Positions 63,350-64,000 of a stretch of DNA of 64,000 nt are shown in pieces. Each line of letters begins with the position of its first letter. Position 1 is the first letter of the stretch. The notes below the pieces were generated by a model, which saw nothing but the letters and a program-made list of their open reading frames with translations, did not search any database and was not told where the DNA came from. The position numbers and the translations under genes were made by a program. This DNA is from Microbacterium indicum DSM 19969 (lineage in GTDB: Bacteria > Actinomycetota > Actinomycetes > Actinomycetales > Microbacteriaceae): contig NZ_AULR01000012.1 of NCBI RefSeq assembly GCF_000422385.1, positions 27,115-91,114 on the forward strand, written 5' to 3'.

Positions 63350-63793
63350 ATGGCCACTCCCTCAGAGGTTCGCGTCGCACCCCTCGCCGACGTGCCGCCG
63401 ACGACGCTCTACGACATCCTGCGGCTGCGCGTCGACGTGTTCGTCGTCGAGCAGGAATGCGCGTATCCCGAGCTCGACGGGCGCGATGTCGAGCCCGAGG
63501 CGCGGTTGCTCTGGGTCGCCGACGAGGAGGGCGTCGCGGCGACCGCGCGGTTCCTGCGCGACGGCGACGACGCGCGGATCGGCCGCGTCGCGACGGCCGC
63601 CCGCGCACGGGGTCGCGGGCTCGCGGGCGTCCTCATCCGCAGCGCCGTCGACCTGGCCGGCGGCCGCACGATCCGGCTCGACGCGCAGGCGCATCTCGAG
63701 GGCTGGTACGCCTCGTTCGGCTTCGCCGCGAGCGGCCCGCAGTTCCTGGAGGACGGGATCCCCCACGTGCCGATGATCCGCGCCGCGGCCTAG
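63350..63793 (+). CDS. GNAT family acetyltransferase, ElaA-like
   Basis: A 147-residue N-acetyltransferase of the ElaA branch. It has TTLYDILRLRVDVFVVEQEC near residue 20, ARFLRDGDDARIGRVATAARARGRGLAG (acetyl-CoA loop R-G-R-G-L-A-G near residue 85), and IRLDAQAHLEGWYASFGF. Substrate unknown. Its stop codon straddles the left end of an insertion sequence (last G shared), so the C-terminus may be shortened or altered by the insertion. TATTCT 6 bases upstream suggests a leaderless message. Confidence 0.85.
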   Translation: MATPSEVRVAPLADVPPTTLYDILRLRVDVFVVEQECAYPELDGRDVEPEARLLWVADEEGVAATARFLRDGDDARIGRVATAARARGRGLAGVLIRSAVDLAGGRTIRLDAQAHLEGWYASFGFAASGPQFLEDGIPHVPMIRAAA

Positions 63794-64000
63794 GGTGTGT
63801 CTGACAATTGTTTGGTCCAGGCGATGACGGCGTTGAGGATCACGGCGGCGCGGTAGATGATCGCGTGCTTGTCGTAGCGGGTGGCGAGTCCTCGCCATTG
63901 CTTGATGTGGCAGTAGCGGCGCTCGATGACGTTCCGGTTCTTGTAGTCGGCGGTATCGAGGCCGACGGGGCGGCCGCCGCGTGAGCCGCGCCGTTTGCGG
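63790..64000 (-). CDS. IS5-family-like transposase, C-terminal part only
   Basis: The last 69 codons are visible: a basic [13 protein letters not shown] stretch, then DYKNRNVIERRYCHIKQWRG with the catalytic glutamate of the DDE triad (E in NVIERRY), and ATRYDKHAIIYRAAVILNAVIAW. The pattern Y/N-x-ER-x-F/Y-x-x-x-K-x-WRG-x-ATRYDK marks the IS5 superfamily. It continues past the right edge, so completeness cannot be judged. The stop overlaps the GNAT stop on the other strand by about 4 bases. Confidence 0.85.
   Translation of the reverse strand, partial: RKRRGSRGGRPVGLDTADYKNRNVIERRYCHIKQWRGLATRYDKHAIIYRAAVILNAVIAWTKQLSDTP
63793..64000 (-). mobile_element. End of an IS5-family-like insertion sequence (partial)
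   Basis: GGGTGTGTCTGACAATTG at 63793 looks like the terminal inverted repeat, directly followed by the C-terminal end of a transposase. Only one end lies in the window; the other end and any target duplication lie beyond 64000. Confidence 0.75.

Overview
The window looks like chromosomal DNA of a high-GC actinobacterium, most likely family Microbacteriaceae (Microbacterium or a close relative). The evidence is the very GC-rich codon usage, the DUF3046–recA–recX and clgR–cinA–pgsA–ftsK–rnj–dapA gene order, the CE1758/CE1759 flavin pair, HtaA-type haem proteins and DtxR-type iron boxes. The genus cannot be fixed by reading alone. Coding density is very high. No intergenic stretch exceeds 300 bases, and I see no rRNA, tRNA, CRISPR array or prophage. 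The only mobile DNA is the end of an IS at the right edge.

Layout. 1–28.7 kb is a conserved housekeeping block: hflX (cut by the left edge), dapF, miaA–miaB, recX–recA, a DUF3046 gene, clgR, cinA, pgsA, ftsK, rnj, dapA, folA, thyA, dapB and pnp. Two accessory insertions interrupt it. One is a LysE exporter with its LysG regulator plus a class IV PLP enzyme (2.3–4.9 kb). The other is an ABC efflux pump with a histidine kinase and response regulator (5.8–9.6 kb), preceded by a 22-bp near-perfect inverted repeat. 28.8–40.2 kb is an accessory stretch lying between rpsO and pnp, which are usually adjacent. It holds two paralogous SGNH hydrolases (one fused to a GT4 glycosyltransferase), an Fe-siderophore importer translationally coupled to an NtaA/EDTA-monooxygenase-like flavoenzyme, a divergent Fes-like esterase, and a flavin reductase/monooxygenase pair.

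40.3–45 kb has rpsO, an MFS transporter, an FKBP isomerase, a frameshifted FAH-family gene and aspA. 44.8–53.4 kb is a haem-iron locus: haem oxygenase and DUF2470 genes, divergent from hmuTUV and four surface-protein genes (two HtaA-like, one with a WxL-like tail, and one WxL-partner-like). 53.4–63.8 kb returns to housekeeping: phosphoesterase, oligopeptidase B, phosphofructokinase, SNF2 helicase, deoC, ribF, two small membrane proteins, truB and a GNAT gene. An IS5-like transposase fragment closes the window.

How it works together. The siderophore and haem loci carry the same 17-base iron box inside divergent promoters, so both are probably derepressed together when iron is short. Iron release may use hydrolysis (esterase), oxidation of the chelator (flavin monooxygenase) and haem ring opening (haem oxygenase). 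Many genes appear to be transcribed without leaders: a TAnnnT box sits 6–8 bases before the start codon at about 19 genes, and I used this to choose several starts. Two genes (hflX and the FAH gene) each need one single-base correction in a C run to read normally.
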